DNA of 64,000 nt from Sebaldella termitidis ATCC 33386 (GCF_000024405.1 NC_013517.1:3875989-3939988); one strand, 5' to 3'; counted from the first letter of the stretch, positions 51,563 to 60,537 are shown. Translations and numbers: made by a program. Notes: generated by a model from the letters alone, not told the origin.

Positions 51563-52302
51563 AAGTAATTATTGAGAAAGATTATACTGCTATGAGTAAC
51601 AAAGCGGCAGAAATAACAGCAGAGGTGATAAAGAATAATCCACATGCAGTTTTATCACTGCCTACAGGTTCTACTCCCGTCGGATGTCTTGAAAAACTCG
51701 CAGATATGCATAAAACCGAAAATCTGAATTTTGAAAATGTAAGTATATTTAACATGGATGAATATGTTGCCCTGAAAAAAGATGATCCGCAGGGATATTA
51801 CTATTTTCTGAATCATTATTTATATAAGCATGTAAATATCAATTTAGAAAATACTTATTGTCCGGATATCGAAAATCCTGATCTGGAGAAGGCCTGTAAA
51901 GAATATACAGACCTGATTGAAAAAAAAGGCGGGTTCGACCTGATTCTTCTCGGAATAGGGAGAGACGGACACATTGCATTTAATATGCCCGGTAACAGGC
52001 TTCAGGCTTATACACATATAGAACAGCTTTCCAATGAAACGATAGAGGATAATTCACGTTTTTTTGAAAATAAGGAAGACACTCCCACACGTGCAGTTAC
52101 CCTTGGCATTACCCCTATACTCGCCAGTAAAAAAATTCTTTTAATAGTAAACGGGAAAAATAAAGGAGAGGCAGTAAAGAAATTTTTGGAAAACAAAGAA
52201 ATTACCACTGCTCTTCCTATTTCATTTCTGTGGCTTCATAATGATGTTACTGTAATACTGGATGAAGAGGCAGCTACCTGTCTTAAACCGGAGTATAAGT
52301 AA
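51559..52302 (+). CDS. nagB: Glucosamine-6-phosphate deaminase/isomerase
   Basis: Converts glucosamine 6-phosphate to fructose 6-phosphate and ammonia. LSLPTGSTPVGCLEKL (phosphate loop), IFNMDEYVALKKDDPQGYYYFL, and the active-site LLGIGRDGHIAFNMP with the catalytic His. The usual FNEP is FNMP here, so one conserved Glu is changed, which might alter substrate or activity. 247 aa, typical. It overlaps nagA by 4 bp and is followed by the glycyl radical enzyme gene after 64 bp. Confidence 0.92.
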   Translation: MKVIIEKDYTAMSNKAAEITAEVIKNNPHAVLSLPTGSTPVGCLEKLADMHKTENLNFENVSIFNMDEYVALKKDDPQGYYYFLNHYLYKHVNINLENTYCPDIENPDLEKACKEYTDLIEKKGGFDLILLGIGRDGHIAFNMPGNRLQAYTHIEQLSNETIEDNSRFFENKEDTPTRAVTLGITPILASKKILLIVNGKNKGEAVKKFLENKEITTALPISFLWLHNDVTVILDEEAATCLKPEYK

Positions 52303-52366
52303 CTTTCAGATTATTTTATAAAAAAAATTCATTATAAAAATAAAAAAATTTTTAGGAGGTAATAAA

Positions 52367-54790
52367 ATGACAGACTTTTTAAGTTTCAAACCGCAAAACA
52401 ATGATTGTGACTTCAAAAGAATTGAATATTTACAGGAAAAAATGAATAACAGAATTCCTGTAATCTGTCCTGAAAGAGCGGAAATAATTACTGAATCTTT
52501 CAAAAAAACAGAAGGAGAGCCTGTAGTTATCAGAAGAGCTAAGGCCTTGGACGAGATACTGTCAAAAATGAGTATTTACATAGAGGAAGGAATGCTTATT
52601 ATAGGAAATCAGGCAAGTTCAAACTTTGCAGCACCTATTTTTCCTGAATATTCTTTTAACTGGGTAATTAACGAGCTGGATGAATTTTCAAAACGTTCCG
52701 GTGATTACTTTAATATTACTGAAGAAACAAAAGACAGACTTCGTGTATTACAGGATTACTGGCAGGGTATAACACATCAGGATAATGTCCTCCACAATCT
52801 GCCTGAAATAAACAGAAAGGCAGAAGAACAGGGAGTCTTACACAGAGGAGGAATCAGTATGTCAGGTGACGGGCATATTATTCCAAACCATGATCTTGTT
52901 CTGGCTGAAGGCTTCGGCGGGCTGGCAAGAATAGCAGAAGAAAATTCAAAAAGAGAAGGACTTACACAGGAACAGAAGGATTTTTATGAAGCAGTAAAAA
53001 TTACAATGAATGCTGCTCTAAAGTATATAAAGCGTTTTAGTGAGCTTGCCGCCAGAGAAGCTGAAAAGGAAACTGACGAAAAACGTAAAAATGAATTAAA
53101 AGATCTCAGCAAAATGTTTGCACATCTTATGGAAGGCAAGGCCGAAAGCTTTCATGAGGCAGTAGAAGCTGTCTACCTCACACATCTGCTTATGATGATA
53201 GAAAGCAACGGGCATTCTTTTTCTTTCGGACGTTTTGACCAGTATATCTATCCTTATTACAAGGCTGATATAGATTCAGGAAAAATTTCCAAAGAAAAAG
53301 CACTGGAAATCATAACACATTTTTTTCTTATGACTAACAGCCTGAATAAAGTACGTCCGTGGGGACACACTCAATACAGCGGGGGATATCCTCTGTATTC
53401 GAACCTTATTGTGGGCGGCATGAAGCCTGACGGCAGTGAAGGGACAAATGACATTTCATATCTCTGTCTTGAAGCAATGAACCTGTCACGTCTTCCGGAG
53501 CCAAACCTGAGTGTCAGATTCTGTGAAGAAACTCCGCGTTCTCTGCTAAAAGATTCTGCAAGACTTATAAGAAAAGGATTCGGTATGCCGTCGCTTTTCT
53601 GTGACGAAGTAGTAATTCCTGCCATGATGACTCTGGATCTGGATATAGAAACTGCAAGAGACTATGCTTCTATGGGCTGTGTAGAAACTGCAATTCCCGG
53701 AAAATGGGGTCACAGAGCCACAGGTATGACTTATATTAATTTTGGTAAAATCCTTGAACTGATAATGAATAACGGAATGGATCCTGCCAGCGGAATACAG
53801 CTGTTTTCCATAACAGGAAAAAATGACAGAAATATTGATTTTAAAAGTTATGATGAATTATGGAAAGCATGGGAAACAGCATTAAAATTTTACTCAGATT
53901 TAGCTGTAGACTGCGACCTCGTTTGTGACAGATCATTAAAACACTTCGATGCCGATGCTTTTGCATCTGCTACGATAAACTGTTCACTTGAAAGAGGAAA
54001 GACGCTGAAAAACGGCGGGGCAGAATACGATTATGTAAGTCAGTCCAATATCGGACCTTCTGTAGTCGGAGACTCACTGGCTGCTGTAAAAAAACTTGTA
54101 TTTGATGATAAGGTTATTACTATGAAACAGCTGCGTGATGCTATGGATACGAACTTTGAAGGAATCGAAGGCGCAAAAATACGTAAGCTCTGCCGACAGG
54201 CGCCTAAATTTGGAAATGACATTGATTATGTGGATAATATAGTAGCTGATGTTTACGAGTCTTATCTGGCTCTGCTTCCAAATTATCATACAGACCGTTA
54301 CGGATGCGGGCCTAAAGGATGCGGCTATACAATGTCTACATCAAATATTACTTCTTATGTTCCAAACGGTTTTGATGTAGGAGCCACTCCTGACGGCAGA
54401 TTTGCTGGAAAACCGCTTAATGAAGGAGCTTCACCATGTCTGGGAGCAGATAAGGAAGGTCCTACAGCAGTTATAAATTCTGTTTCAAAGCTTCCTAATA
54501 AAAAAATTGCAGGCGGACAGCTGTTAAACATGAGATTTGCGCCGGGTGCCCTTGCAGGTGAGGAAAATCTTGAAAAATTCGTTTCATTTATTGAAGCGGC
54601 AAGATACAAGAATATTTTCCATAATCAGTTTAATATAGTAGACGGTGCTACCTTGAAAGCAGCGAAAGAGAACCCGGAAGAACATGCAGATCTGATGGTT
54701 CGTGTAGCCGGATACTGTGCATTATTTTCTACTCTGATGCCTGAGGCTCAGGATGCAATAATAGAAAGAACAGAATTGGACTGGAATTAA
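52367..54790 (+). CDS. Glycyl radical enzyme, dehydratase/lyase type (PflD/YbiW-like)
   Basis: Oxygen-sensitive radical enzyme of 807 aa. The thiyl-radical Cys438 lies in ASMGCVETA, with Glu440 two residues on; this G-C-x-E pattern marks C-O lyases (glycerol, propanediol and hydroxyproline dehydratases, choline lyase). True pyruvate formate-lyase has adjacent Cys-Cys. The glycyl radical site is Gly782 in VRVAGYCALFSTL. GDGHIIPNHDLVLAEGFGG and YGCGPKGCG are further family-like segments. It uses the activase encoded at 55011. The substrate is unknown; an amino or anhydro sugar phosphate from the adjacent PTS/nag genes is an inference. Ribosome binding site TTAGGAGGTAATAAA. Confidence 0.9.
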   Translation: MTDFLSFKPQNNDCDFKRIEYLQEKMNNRIPVICPERAEIITESFKKTEGEPVVIRRAKALDEILSKMSIYIEEGMLIIGNQASSNFAAPIFPEYSFNWVINELDEFSKRSGDYFNITEETKDRLRVLQDYWQGITHQDNVLHNLPEINRKAEEQGVLHRGGISMSGDGHIIPNHDLVLAEGFGGLARIAEENSKREGLTQEQKDFYEAVKITMNAALKYIKRFSELAAREAEKETDEKRKNELKDLSKMFAHLMEGKAESFHEAVEAVYLTHLLMMIESNGHSFSFGRFDQYIYPYYKADIDSGKISKEKALEIITHFFLMTNSLNKVRPWGHTQYSGGYPLYSNLIVGGMKPDGSEGTNDISYLCLEAMNLSRLPEPNLSVRFCEETPRSLLKDSARLIRKGFGMPSLFCDEVVIPAMMTLDLDIETARDYASMGCVETAIPGKWGHRATGMTYINFGKILELIMNNGMDPASGIQLFSITGKNDRNIDFKSYDELWKAWETALKFYSDLAVDCDLVCDRSLKHFDADAFASATINCSLERGKTLKNGGAEYDYVSQSNIGPSVVGDSLAAVKKLVFDDKVITMKQLRDAMDTNFEGIEGAKIRKLCRQAPKFGNDIDYVDNIVADVYESYLALLPNYHTDRYGCGPKGCGYTMSTSNITSYVPNGFDVGATPDGRFAGKPLNEGASPCLGADKEGPTAVINSVSKLPNKKIAGGQLLNMRFAPGALAGEENLEKFVSFIEAARYKNIFHNQFNIVDGATLKAAKENPEEHADLMVRVAGYCALFSTLMPEAQDAIIERTELDWN

Positions 54791-54822
54791 TTTCTAATTT
54801 TAAATAATTAAATATATAACAG

Positions 54823-54863
54823 AGCGGTTCGTCTATTAATACATATAAAAATTACGAACCGCT
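54823..54863. other. Inverted repeat between the radical enzyme and activase genes
   Basis: AGCGGTTCGT (54823-54832) and ACGAACCGCT (54854-54863) form a perfect 10-bp stem with a 21-nt loop. A second weaker pair is GGTACTG (54885-54891) with CAGTACC (54961-54967). There is no T-run, so it is more likely an mRNA-processing, stability or attenuation element than a terminator. No promoter is convincing in this 220-bp gap. Confidence 0.55.
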
Positions 54864-55010
54864 GATGTTACTAATTAGTTAAGCGGTACTGAACAGTTTA
54901 GTATCCGGCAAAGCTGATAATAAAACAGACAGTAAAATTTGACTAATTATGAACAGAGCACAGTACCAGATATATTTATTTGTAAATCAACAGAAATGTA
55001 GGTGAGTTTT

Positions 55011-55925
55011 ATGAAGGAAATTACCGGATTAGTATCAAATATACAGAGATATTCCACCAAGGACGGACCGGGCTTGAGAACAACAGTATTTTTAACAGGC
55101 TGCAACCTGCGCTGTAAATGGTGTGCAAATCCTGAATCTATGTATCCCGGAAAAAAAATTTTTTATCACAGTGATAGATGTAAAAGATGCGGACTTTGTG
55201 TTGCAGCAGCAAATAATAACTCCATAGCTCTCGGAGAATCAGGGTGTATAATAAACCGCGAAGCTTGTACAAATCTGGCAGAAATGCCTGATATTTGTCC
55301 GTATGATGCTTATGAAACAAAGGGCACAGAAATGACAGCCGAGGAATTAAGCAGCAAACTAATTCGTGATATGGATTTTTATAAAACTTCCGGGGGCGGA
55401 GTCACATTTTCCGGGGGTGAGCCTTGTCTTCAGGATGAGTTCGTATATGAAACAGCAAAGCTTTTGAAAAATCATAATATACATACAGCTCTTGATACAG
55501 CGGCACATATCAAGAAAGAAAAGCTCGCAAAAATTCTGGAGGTCATAGATTTAGTTTTGTTGGATATTAAGGCCTTTGATCCTTTGATACACGAAAAAGG
55601 CACTTTGGTAAAAAATGACCTGATTCTAAAAAATGCAAAAATGATTGCCGATATAAAAAAAGACATGCTTGTAAGAATAGTTATTATTCCGGGAATGAAT
55701 GACGATCTTGATGATATCAGAAAAAGACTCGAATTTGTGAAATCTCTGGGGAATTCTGTAAAGCAGACTGATATTCTAAAATATCATAAATTCGGTGAAG
55801 GAAAATATCTGAAAATGGGACTTGAATATCCGATGTCCGGCACTCCCGAGTGTGATGACAATCTTATTGAAAAGATAGAGGATATCGCCCGTTCCCTTGA
55901 TCTAAAATTTACAATAGGCGCTTAA
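55011..55925 (+). CDS. Glycyl radical enzyme activating enzyme (radical SAM)
   Basis: Generates the glycyl radical in the enzyme encoded upstream, using S-adenosylmethionine. The radical SAM cluster ligands are in GCNLRCKWCANPES. An inserted ferredoxin-like domain has Cys57, Cys60 and Cys63 (CKRCGLC) and Cys96 before Pro. These suffice for one auxiliary [4Fe-4S] cluster; three of the four ligands of the second cluster are missing. TFSGGEPCLQ is the SAM-binding GGE segment. I choose ATG 55011 (GTAGGTGAGTTTT upstream). 304 aa. It follows the enzyme gene after 220 bp that contain a stem-loop. Confidence 0.93.
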   Translation: MKEITGLVSNIQRYSTKDGPGLRTTVFLTGCNLRCKWCANPESMYPGKKIFYHSDRCKRCGLCVAAANNNSIALGESGCIINREACTNLAEMPDICPYDAYETKGTEMTAEELSSKLIRDMDFYKTSGGGVTFSGGEPCLQDEFVYETAKLLKNHNIHTALDTAAHIKKEKLAKILEVIDLVLLDIKAFDPLIHEKGTLVKNDLILKNAKMIADIKKDMLVRIVIIPGMNDDLDDIRKRLEFVKSLGNSVKQTDILKYHKFGEGKYLKMGLEYPMSGTPECDDNLIEKIEDIARSLDLKFTIGA

Positions 55926-55939
55926 TATGAAGTATAAAA

Positions 55940-55968
55940 TTGAAAAAAAACTCTAATTATTGTATAAT
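55940..55968 (+). promoter_or_regulatory. Promoter of the DeoR-family regulator
   Basis: TTGAAA (55940-55945), 17-bp spacer, TATAAT (55963-55968). Confidence 0.7.
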
Positions 55969-56011
55969 TTTCTTAAATATAAATTTCTTTAGAGGGATAA
56001 AGTGAAAAAAT

Positions 56012-56797
56012 ATGGAAAAAATGAATTCTACAAAGCGCAGAATGGAGATTTTTAATATTCTCCAAAAGGAGCAGTCTGTAAAAGTACTGGATTTAGCTGA
56101 AATTTTTGAAGTTTCTTTAATGACAATACGGCGTGATCTTGCTTTATTTGAAAAACAGGGGTTAATAACTACCAATTACGGCGGGGCATATTTAAACAGC
56201 AAATCTGCAATTGAACCCAGCTTTTCACTGAAATCAAGCCAGATGACTGATAAAAAGCAGCTTATTGGATATGAAGCAGCAAAACTTGTGGAAGAAGGAG
56301 ATACAATTATTGTCGACTGCGGAACTACAACACTGCAGATGGTAAAATATATACAGGACAAAAAATTAACAGTAATCACTAATTCATGGCCTGTGGTAAA
56401 CTATCTGGGAAATAATCCGAAAATAAAGCTGATTTTAGCTCCCGGAGAGTATAACGATGTTTCTGCCGGTGCTATCAGCGACTTAACAATAAGCTTTTTC
56501 AGCAATTTTCATGCTGATAAGGTTTTTATGGGAAGCCACGGCTGCGGACTGAAATCCGGAGCAACAGTTCCTGAAATAATGGATGCAAATGTTAAGAGAA
56601 CAATTTTGCATGCTGCAAAACAAAAAATACTTCTTGCTGATAATACAAAATTTGATCAGACATACCTTATGAAATATGCTGATTTATCAGAATTTGATTA
56701 CTTGATCACTGATAATTCCATAGATAAAAAATACTGTACACAGCTGAAAAACATTGTGGAAAATGTTATTACTGCCGGCAATGAAAGCGACAGCTGA
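56012..56797 (+). CDS. DeoR-family sugar-phosphate-sensing regulator (AgaR-like)
   Basis: N-terminal DeoR helix-turn-helix (RRMEIFNILQKEQSVKVLDLAEIFEVSLMTIRRDLALFEKQGLI) followed by YGGAYL and the DeoRC sugar-phosphate domain (EEGDTIIVDCGTTTLQM; TVITNSWPVVNYL; KILLADNTKFDQTYL). 261 aa, typical. It closes the PTS/nag/radical-enzyme locus and has its own promoter and terminator. It is the expected substrate-responsive regulator of the cluster, so the rep-like protein at the other end would be an additional or alternative one. An ATG three codons in (56021) is an alternative start. Confidence 0.9.
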   Translation: MEKMNSTKRRMEIFNILQKEQSVKVLDLAEIFEVSLMTIRRDLALFEKQGLITTNYGGAYLNSKSAIEPSFSLKSSQMTDKKQLIGYEAAKLVEEGDTIIVDCGTTTLQMVKYIQDKKLTVITNSWPVVNYLGNNPKIKLILAPGEYNDVSAGAISDLTISFFSNFHADKVFMGSHGCGLKSGATVPEIMDANVKRTILHAAKQKILLADNTKFDQTYLMKYADLSEFDYLITDNSIDKKYCTQLKNIVENVITAGNESDS

Positions 56798-56840
56798 TAA
56801 AAAATATAATATTTGACTTTTCTTTATATATTTATTAAAA

Positions 56841-56878
56841 CAGGACTGTATCAAAAAAGATACAGTCCTGCTGCTTTT
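56841..56878 (+). terminator. Terminator after the DeoR regulator
   Basis: CAGGACTGTATC (56841-56852) pairs perfectly with GATACAGTCCTG (56859-56870), loop of six A, followed by CTGCTTTTA. Confidence 0.85.
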
Positions 56879-57028
56879 ATCACATTTTAATAAATTGTTA
56901 TCTCCCTGACGCAGTCTGGTTTGTCATACAGGTCAATGTTTGAAGTGCCGTCTGTCAGGTGATTTTTTTCTTCTGTATATAATAAAAACATTCTTTTTAT
57001 TTACCCGTAAAAATTTTGAATTATAATT

Positions 57029-57721
57029 CTACAGCTTAATAACATCTTCGCTGTTTATCCAAAAAGTCTCCAGTTTTTTCAAAATTCTTCTGCTTAATTG
57101 TAAAATCTCATTATTATCGAATATCAGCATTTCTTCCTTAAAATTAATTCCGCTTATCCTGTTCATATTCACTATATTGCTTCTTTCTATTCTCACAAAT
57201 TCAGAAAACCTTGACAGCAGTCCTTCTATTTCAAAAAGATGTCTTGCAGTAAAATATTCCTGATCACTTGTTTTTATTACTGACTTTCTAATAACCTTGG
57301 AATAGCTGATATACAGAATATCATGAGGCTCTACCAATACTTTCATAGAACTGGTATCTATAAAGAGTTTATTTTTTGCATTATTCTGAGTAGTAATAAA
57401 GCCCATAATTTCTTCTATAAGCTGATAGTCTTTCTTTTTCAAAAAATCAAAAATTAAATTTTCACGTATATATTTTCGTAAAATCTGTATATCAAAATCA
57501 GATGATAAAAACAATACTTTGATATTATATTTTTTCAGGAGCTTTAGCCGAAGTTCCGCATTTTTATCAGAATCATCCATTATTAATAAGGTAATATCTT
57601 CTTTCAAAATATCATGCACTTCATAATTTACTGTATTTATAAAGTCATATTCATAATATTCCCTCAGTAATATTTCCAGATTTCTGTCTATCTCCAATGC
57701 TATTCTATTCAAGCTTATCAC
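57029..57721 (-). CDS. LytTR-family response regulator with divergent receiver
   Basis: The C-terminal LytTR DNA-binding domain is clear: LFIDTSSMKVLVEPHDILYISY, YFTARHLFEIEGLLS, and FVRIERSNIVNMNRI. The N-terminal ~110 residues look like a shrunken receiver: acid pair Glu10/Asp12 (ALEID), a possible phosphoacceptor in LLIMDDSD, Ser in FLSSD and Lys in FLKKKD. The overlap with the upstream membrane-protein gene (17 bp) shows they are partners. The start is a GTG at 57721 or a TTG at 57712, which better fits the AGGTGAT site. 230 aa. Confidence 0.85.
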   Translation of the reverse strand: MISLNRIALEIDRNLEILLREYYEYDFINTVNYEVHDILKEDITLLIMDDSDKNAELRLKLLKKYNIKVLFLSSDFDIQILRKYIRENLIFDFLKKKDYQLIEEIMGFITTQNNAKNKLFIDTSSMKVLVEPHDILYISYSKVIRKSVIKTSDQEYFTARHLFEIEGLLSRFSEFVRIERSNIVNMNRISGINFKEEMLIFDNNEILQLSRRILKKLETFWINSEDVIKL

Positions 57722-59465
57722 CTAAATCTTTTACATTCTTCAGAATGATTTCAGAGTATGTTTTTATATTTTCTTCTTTTGATTTTTTCTTTATTAATAA
57801 GGAAAATTCTCTTATAAAAATCAGATGTTCTTCCAGAATTTTACTCATTTCCTCTTTTTCATTCTTTTTTTCAAGGTTGCTTTTCAAATTCAGTGTTCTT
57901 ATATAATTCACTATATATACAAGATCATCCATAAATACTGAAAGAGATGCCATAAATTCATTGAGGTATTTTCCATTTTTAGTTTTCACCAGCAGTAATG
58001 CTATACAGACCTCTCCCTTTACCTTCATTCTCAGTCCAAAATCGTACTTTTGAAGCTTTTCCTGTAAATATTCATTTTTTATTATTTTATCATTATCCAA
58101 AATTCGGACATATTCTTTTTCTTCATTATAGTCTGATAAAATTTTGAATTTTACTGATTCCAAAGAATTTCTTTTGAGAATTTCTTCTTCTATAATATTT
58201 TGAAATTCTCCAATATCATTTACTCCCCTTAATTTATTAAAAAATTTATTATATGAATTAATATTTCTTTTAGAGCTTACAGCTATGCATAAATAATATA
58301 CCCCTTCCCCAAAAATATAAATTAATAAAACCGGGATCATCTCATAATAGCTTTTGCTGCAAATAATATAAATATATATAAATACAAAAATACTCAGAAC
58401 TTTTAATATATATGAATATAAATGTCTGTTTTTCCTGTGTATTTCCAATGCAGCTTCCATATTAGCCCCAAAAAACAATACCCAGAAAAGCACAGTAGTC
58501 CCTAACAAAAACAAAACATCATATCTTGGGTACAGACTAAAATTTGATTCCAGTATTGTTGCTCCCAAAACTGTTATTAGAAATATCAAAGTCAGGAATA
58601 AAATCTGGTAACCTTTCATCCTTTTGTAGTCTTTATCCTGAGTATTTATAAATATATTTATCAGTATGATATACGGTATAATATAGTTAAAAAGATTCAA
58701 AGCAATGTTTACTATTAAATTAATTATCATGAGACTGTTAAATAAAACAGGATGATATTTTACAAAATAAACCAATATACTCTCATTTACTATAAATATT
58801 AGCAGCGAAATAATAAACACCAGTACCATAGTCAAAATTGCAAAAACACAATTCGCCAGTTTCTTATTTTTCTTCTTTAGATATGATAAAAAATAAGCTG
58901 CCAAAAAAGAAAACAGGCTTATTTCAAGTGTCATCTGCACTATTGTAAGCTGATAGCCTGTGAAAATATTAGTAAAACTGAGAAAATGAATTAATACTAT
59001 ATGGCAGAAAATCAAGAGTAATCTTTTATTTTCTTTTTTATAAAACAATTTAAAAAGAAAAAGATTAAAAACAAGGCTCCCCAGACCAAAAAGTCTCGTA
59101 AAATTATCCAAATACTTTATTTCAGGAGCCTGTTCCATAAAAATCTTATATTTAAGTCTTTCTCCTGCCAGTTTTTCTATATCCTTGATAATCACATCAT
59201 TATCATAAGATGCTTCGATTCTATAGCTGCCCTCATCGACTATATAAAGACCGTCTATAAAATAATTGCTCTTTTCGATTTCCTGATTTGTTTTTTTATC
59301 TGTAAGTTTTATTTTGGGATGTTCTTTACAATATAATCTTGGATTATTTATGAATCCTGTCTCTATAATTATATAATCATCTACTTTTCTTTCTATGCTG
59401 CATTTATGTATATAAAATAACATAACACTTAAAAACAGCACCAATAACAGCAGAATTTTCTTCAT
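57705..59465 (-). CDS. Multi-pass membrane sensor-like protein without kinase domain
   Basis: 586 aa. A signal sequence or first helix (KKILLLLVLFLSVMLFYIHKC), an extracytoplasmic domain of about 100 residues, then about eight transmembrane segments (residues ~125-390), in the arrangement of 7TMR-DISM sensors. The cytoplasmic part (~390-586) has a GAF-like middle and a C-terminal coiled coil (NLEKKNEKEEMSKILEEHLIFIREFSLLIKKK) like a HisKA-type helix pair. I find no N-, G1- or G2-box ATPase motifs, so it does not look like an active histidine kinase. It is cotranscribed with the LytTR regulator. Confidence 0.75.
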   Translation of the reverse strand: MKKILLLLVLFLSVMLFYIHKCSIERKVDDYIIIETGFINNPRLYCKEHPKIKLTDKKTNQEIEKSNYFIDGLYIVDEGSYRIEASYDNDVIIKDIEKLAGERLKYKIFMEQAPEIKYLDNFTRLFGLGSLVFNLFLFKLFYKKENKRLLLIFCHIVLIHFLSFTNIFTGYQLTIVQMTLEISLFSFLAAYFLSYLKKKNKKLANCVFAILTMVLVFIISLLIFIVNESILVYFVKYHPVLFNSLMIINLIVNIALNLFNYIIPYIILINIFINTQDKDYKRMKGYQILFLTLIFLITVLGATILESNFSLYPRYDVLFLLGTTVLFWVLFFGANMEAALEIHRKNRHLYSYILKVLSIFVFIYIYIICSKSYYEMIPVLLIYIFGEGVYYLCIAVSSKRNINSYNKFFNKLRGVNDIGEFQNIIEEEILKRNSLESVKFKILSDYNEEKEYVRILDNDKIIKNEYLQEKLQKYDFGLRMKVKGEVCIALLLVKTKNGKYLNEFMASLSVFMDDLVYIVNYIRTLNLKSNLEKKNEKEEMSKILEEHLIFIREFSLLIKKKSKEENIKTYSEIILKNVKDLGDKLE

Positions 59466-59645
59466 TTTTTTACCTCTTCTATCCTAATCTTAGTTTTTGC
59501 ATAATCCTTTAAAAAATATTATATAAACGAAATAAAACCTAATTATTATATTTTATTCAATTCAAAGAAACCATTATAACATAATTGACAATTTCCCATA
59601 AACTAAATTTACAATTTTATTTTTGCGAATTTGAGCCGAAGCTTA

Positions 59646-60416
59646 TTAAAACTCAAAGCTGTACATCACTCCCAAGCCAAGCGTATAAATATCCCTGTCC
59701 TTAACCAAAGGACTGTCTGCTGCTTCACTTCCATATCTTACATATCCTGCACTAATAAGTCCCTTAAAACTTCTGTTTATTGTCACTATGCTTCTGACTC
59801 CGCCTTCCAGATTATAAGTATCCCCGGCCTTGTAACTTTTTCCGTTATTTATGCCATTTTCAGCCTCACTGCTTTTTATCCCGAAATAATAATCGGAATA
59901 ATTCTTATTCATATATTCTATACCTATATAAGGCTGTACAATAATTCTTTCCCCCAAAAACAGCGGCTGGTTTAATTCTGCCCGAACAACTGTCCCGTTG
60001 CTTTTTCCTGATATATCTCCCGAAATATGTGAAATTAATTCTGTACGCCACGCACCAAAATTATACTTTCCTCTTAAACCAAGATGCAGGTCATCATTTC
60101 TTTTATCCATATCCTTGAATTCATCTTCCATATCATCAGGCTTGTAGCCTGTATAAAGATTATATCTTCCGTATGCTGTCAGTGTAAGATTTTCGCTGTT
60201 ATAAAAATGATATCCGATTTCTAAAGGTGCCTCAAAATAAAAGTCTTTAATCCTCATACCTATAAAAGGAACCGGCAATACCGAATCGTTATCCTTTTCT
60301 TTGTAAACATTATTTCTATAAAATGCACCTAACCCTATATCTATGCTTTTCGTCTTATTATCTTCGGAAAATATTACCATAGTCAGCAGCAATCCTGTCA
60401 GTAAAATTTTTTTCAT
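59646..60416 (-). CDS. MipA/OmpV-like outer-membrane protein
   Basis: Signal peptide MKKILLTGLLLTMVIFSED and a beta-barrel of alternating hydrophobic/polar strands, ending in GLGVMYSFEF with the C-terminal Phe that the BAM complex recognises. The early segment DIGLGAFYRNNVYKEKDNDSVLPVPFIGMRIKDFYFEAPLEIGYHFY is in the MipA/OmpV pattern (GAxxxYxxxYxGxxxxxxxPxPxxxYxxxxFF). 256 aa. Probable passive or scaffolding role in the outer membrane; function not deducible. Ribosome binding site GGAGGGAATTT. Confidence 0.85.
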   Translation of the reverse strand: MKKILLTGLLLTMVIFSEDNKTKSIDIGLGAFYRNNVYKEKDNDSVLPVPFIGMRIKDFYFEAPLEIGYHFYNSENLTLTAYGRYNLYTGYKPDDMEDEFKDMDKRNDDLHLGLRGKYNFGAWRTELISHISGDISGKSNGTVVRAELNQPLFLGERIIVQPYIGIEYMNKNYSDYYFGIKSSEAENGINNGKSYKAGDTYNLEGGVRSIVTINRSFKGLISAGYVRYGSEAADSPLVKDRDIYTLGLGVMYSFEF

Positions 60417-60459
60417 AAATTCCCTCCTTATTTATACATGGAATATCTTTTCTGCTTAC

Positions 60460-60537
60460 TTAGTAAAGTAATGTCAAATAAGTATATAAAAAGACAAAAA
60501 CCAGAATAATTATTATTAATATGTACATTACGTCCAT
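60460..60537 (-). CDS. Candidate 25-aa hydrophobic small protein
   Basis: ATG (60535-60537) to TAA (60460-60462). The peptide starts MDVMYILIII, has a continuous hydrophobic core and ends TLLY. It has a good ribosome binding site (CAGAGAGGAAAAT) and a promoter about 90 bp upstream (60622-60649). Size and composition resemble small membrane proteins or type I toxins; no homologue is claimed. Confidence 0.45.
   Translation of the reverse strand: MDVMYILIIIILVFVFLYTYLTLLY

Noticed and set aside
52367-54790. Calling the glycyl radical enzyme pyruvate formate-lyase
   Set aside because: The active site has Met-Gly-Cys-Val-Glu, without the adjacent Cys-Cys of PFL, and the conserved Glu of dehydratase-type members is present.
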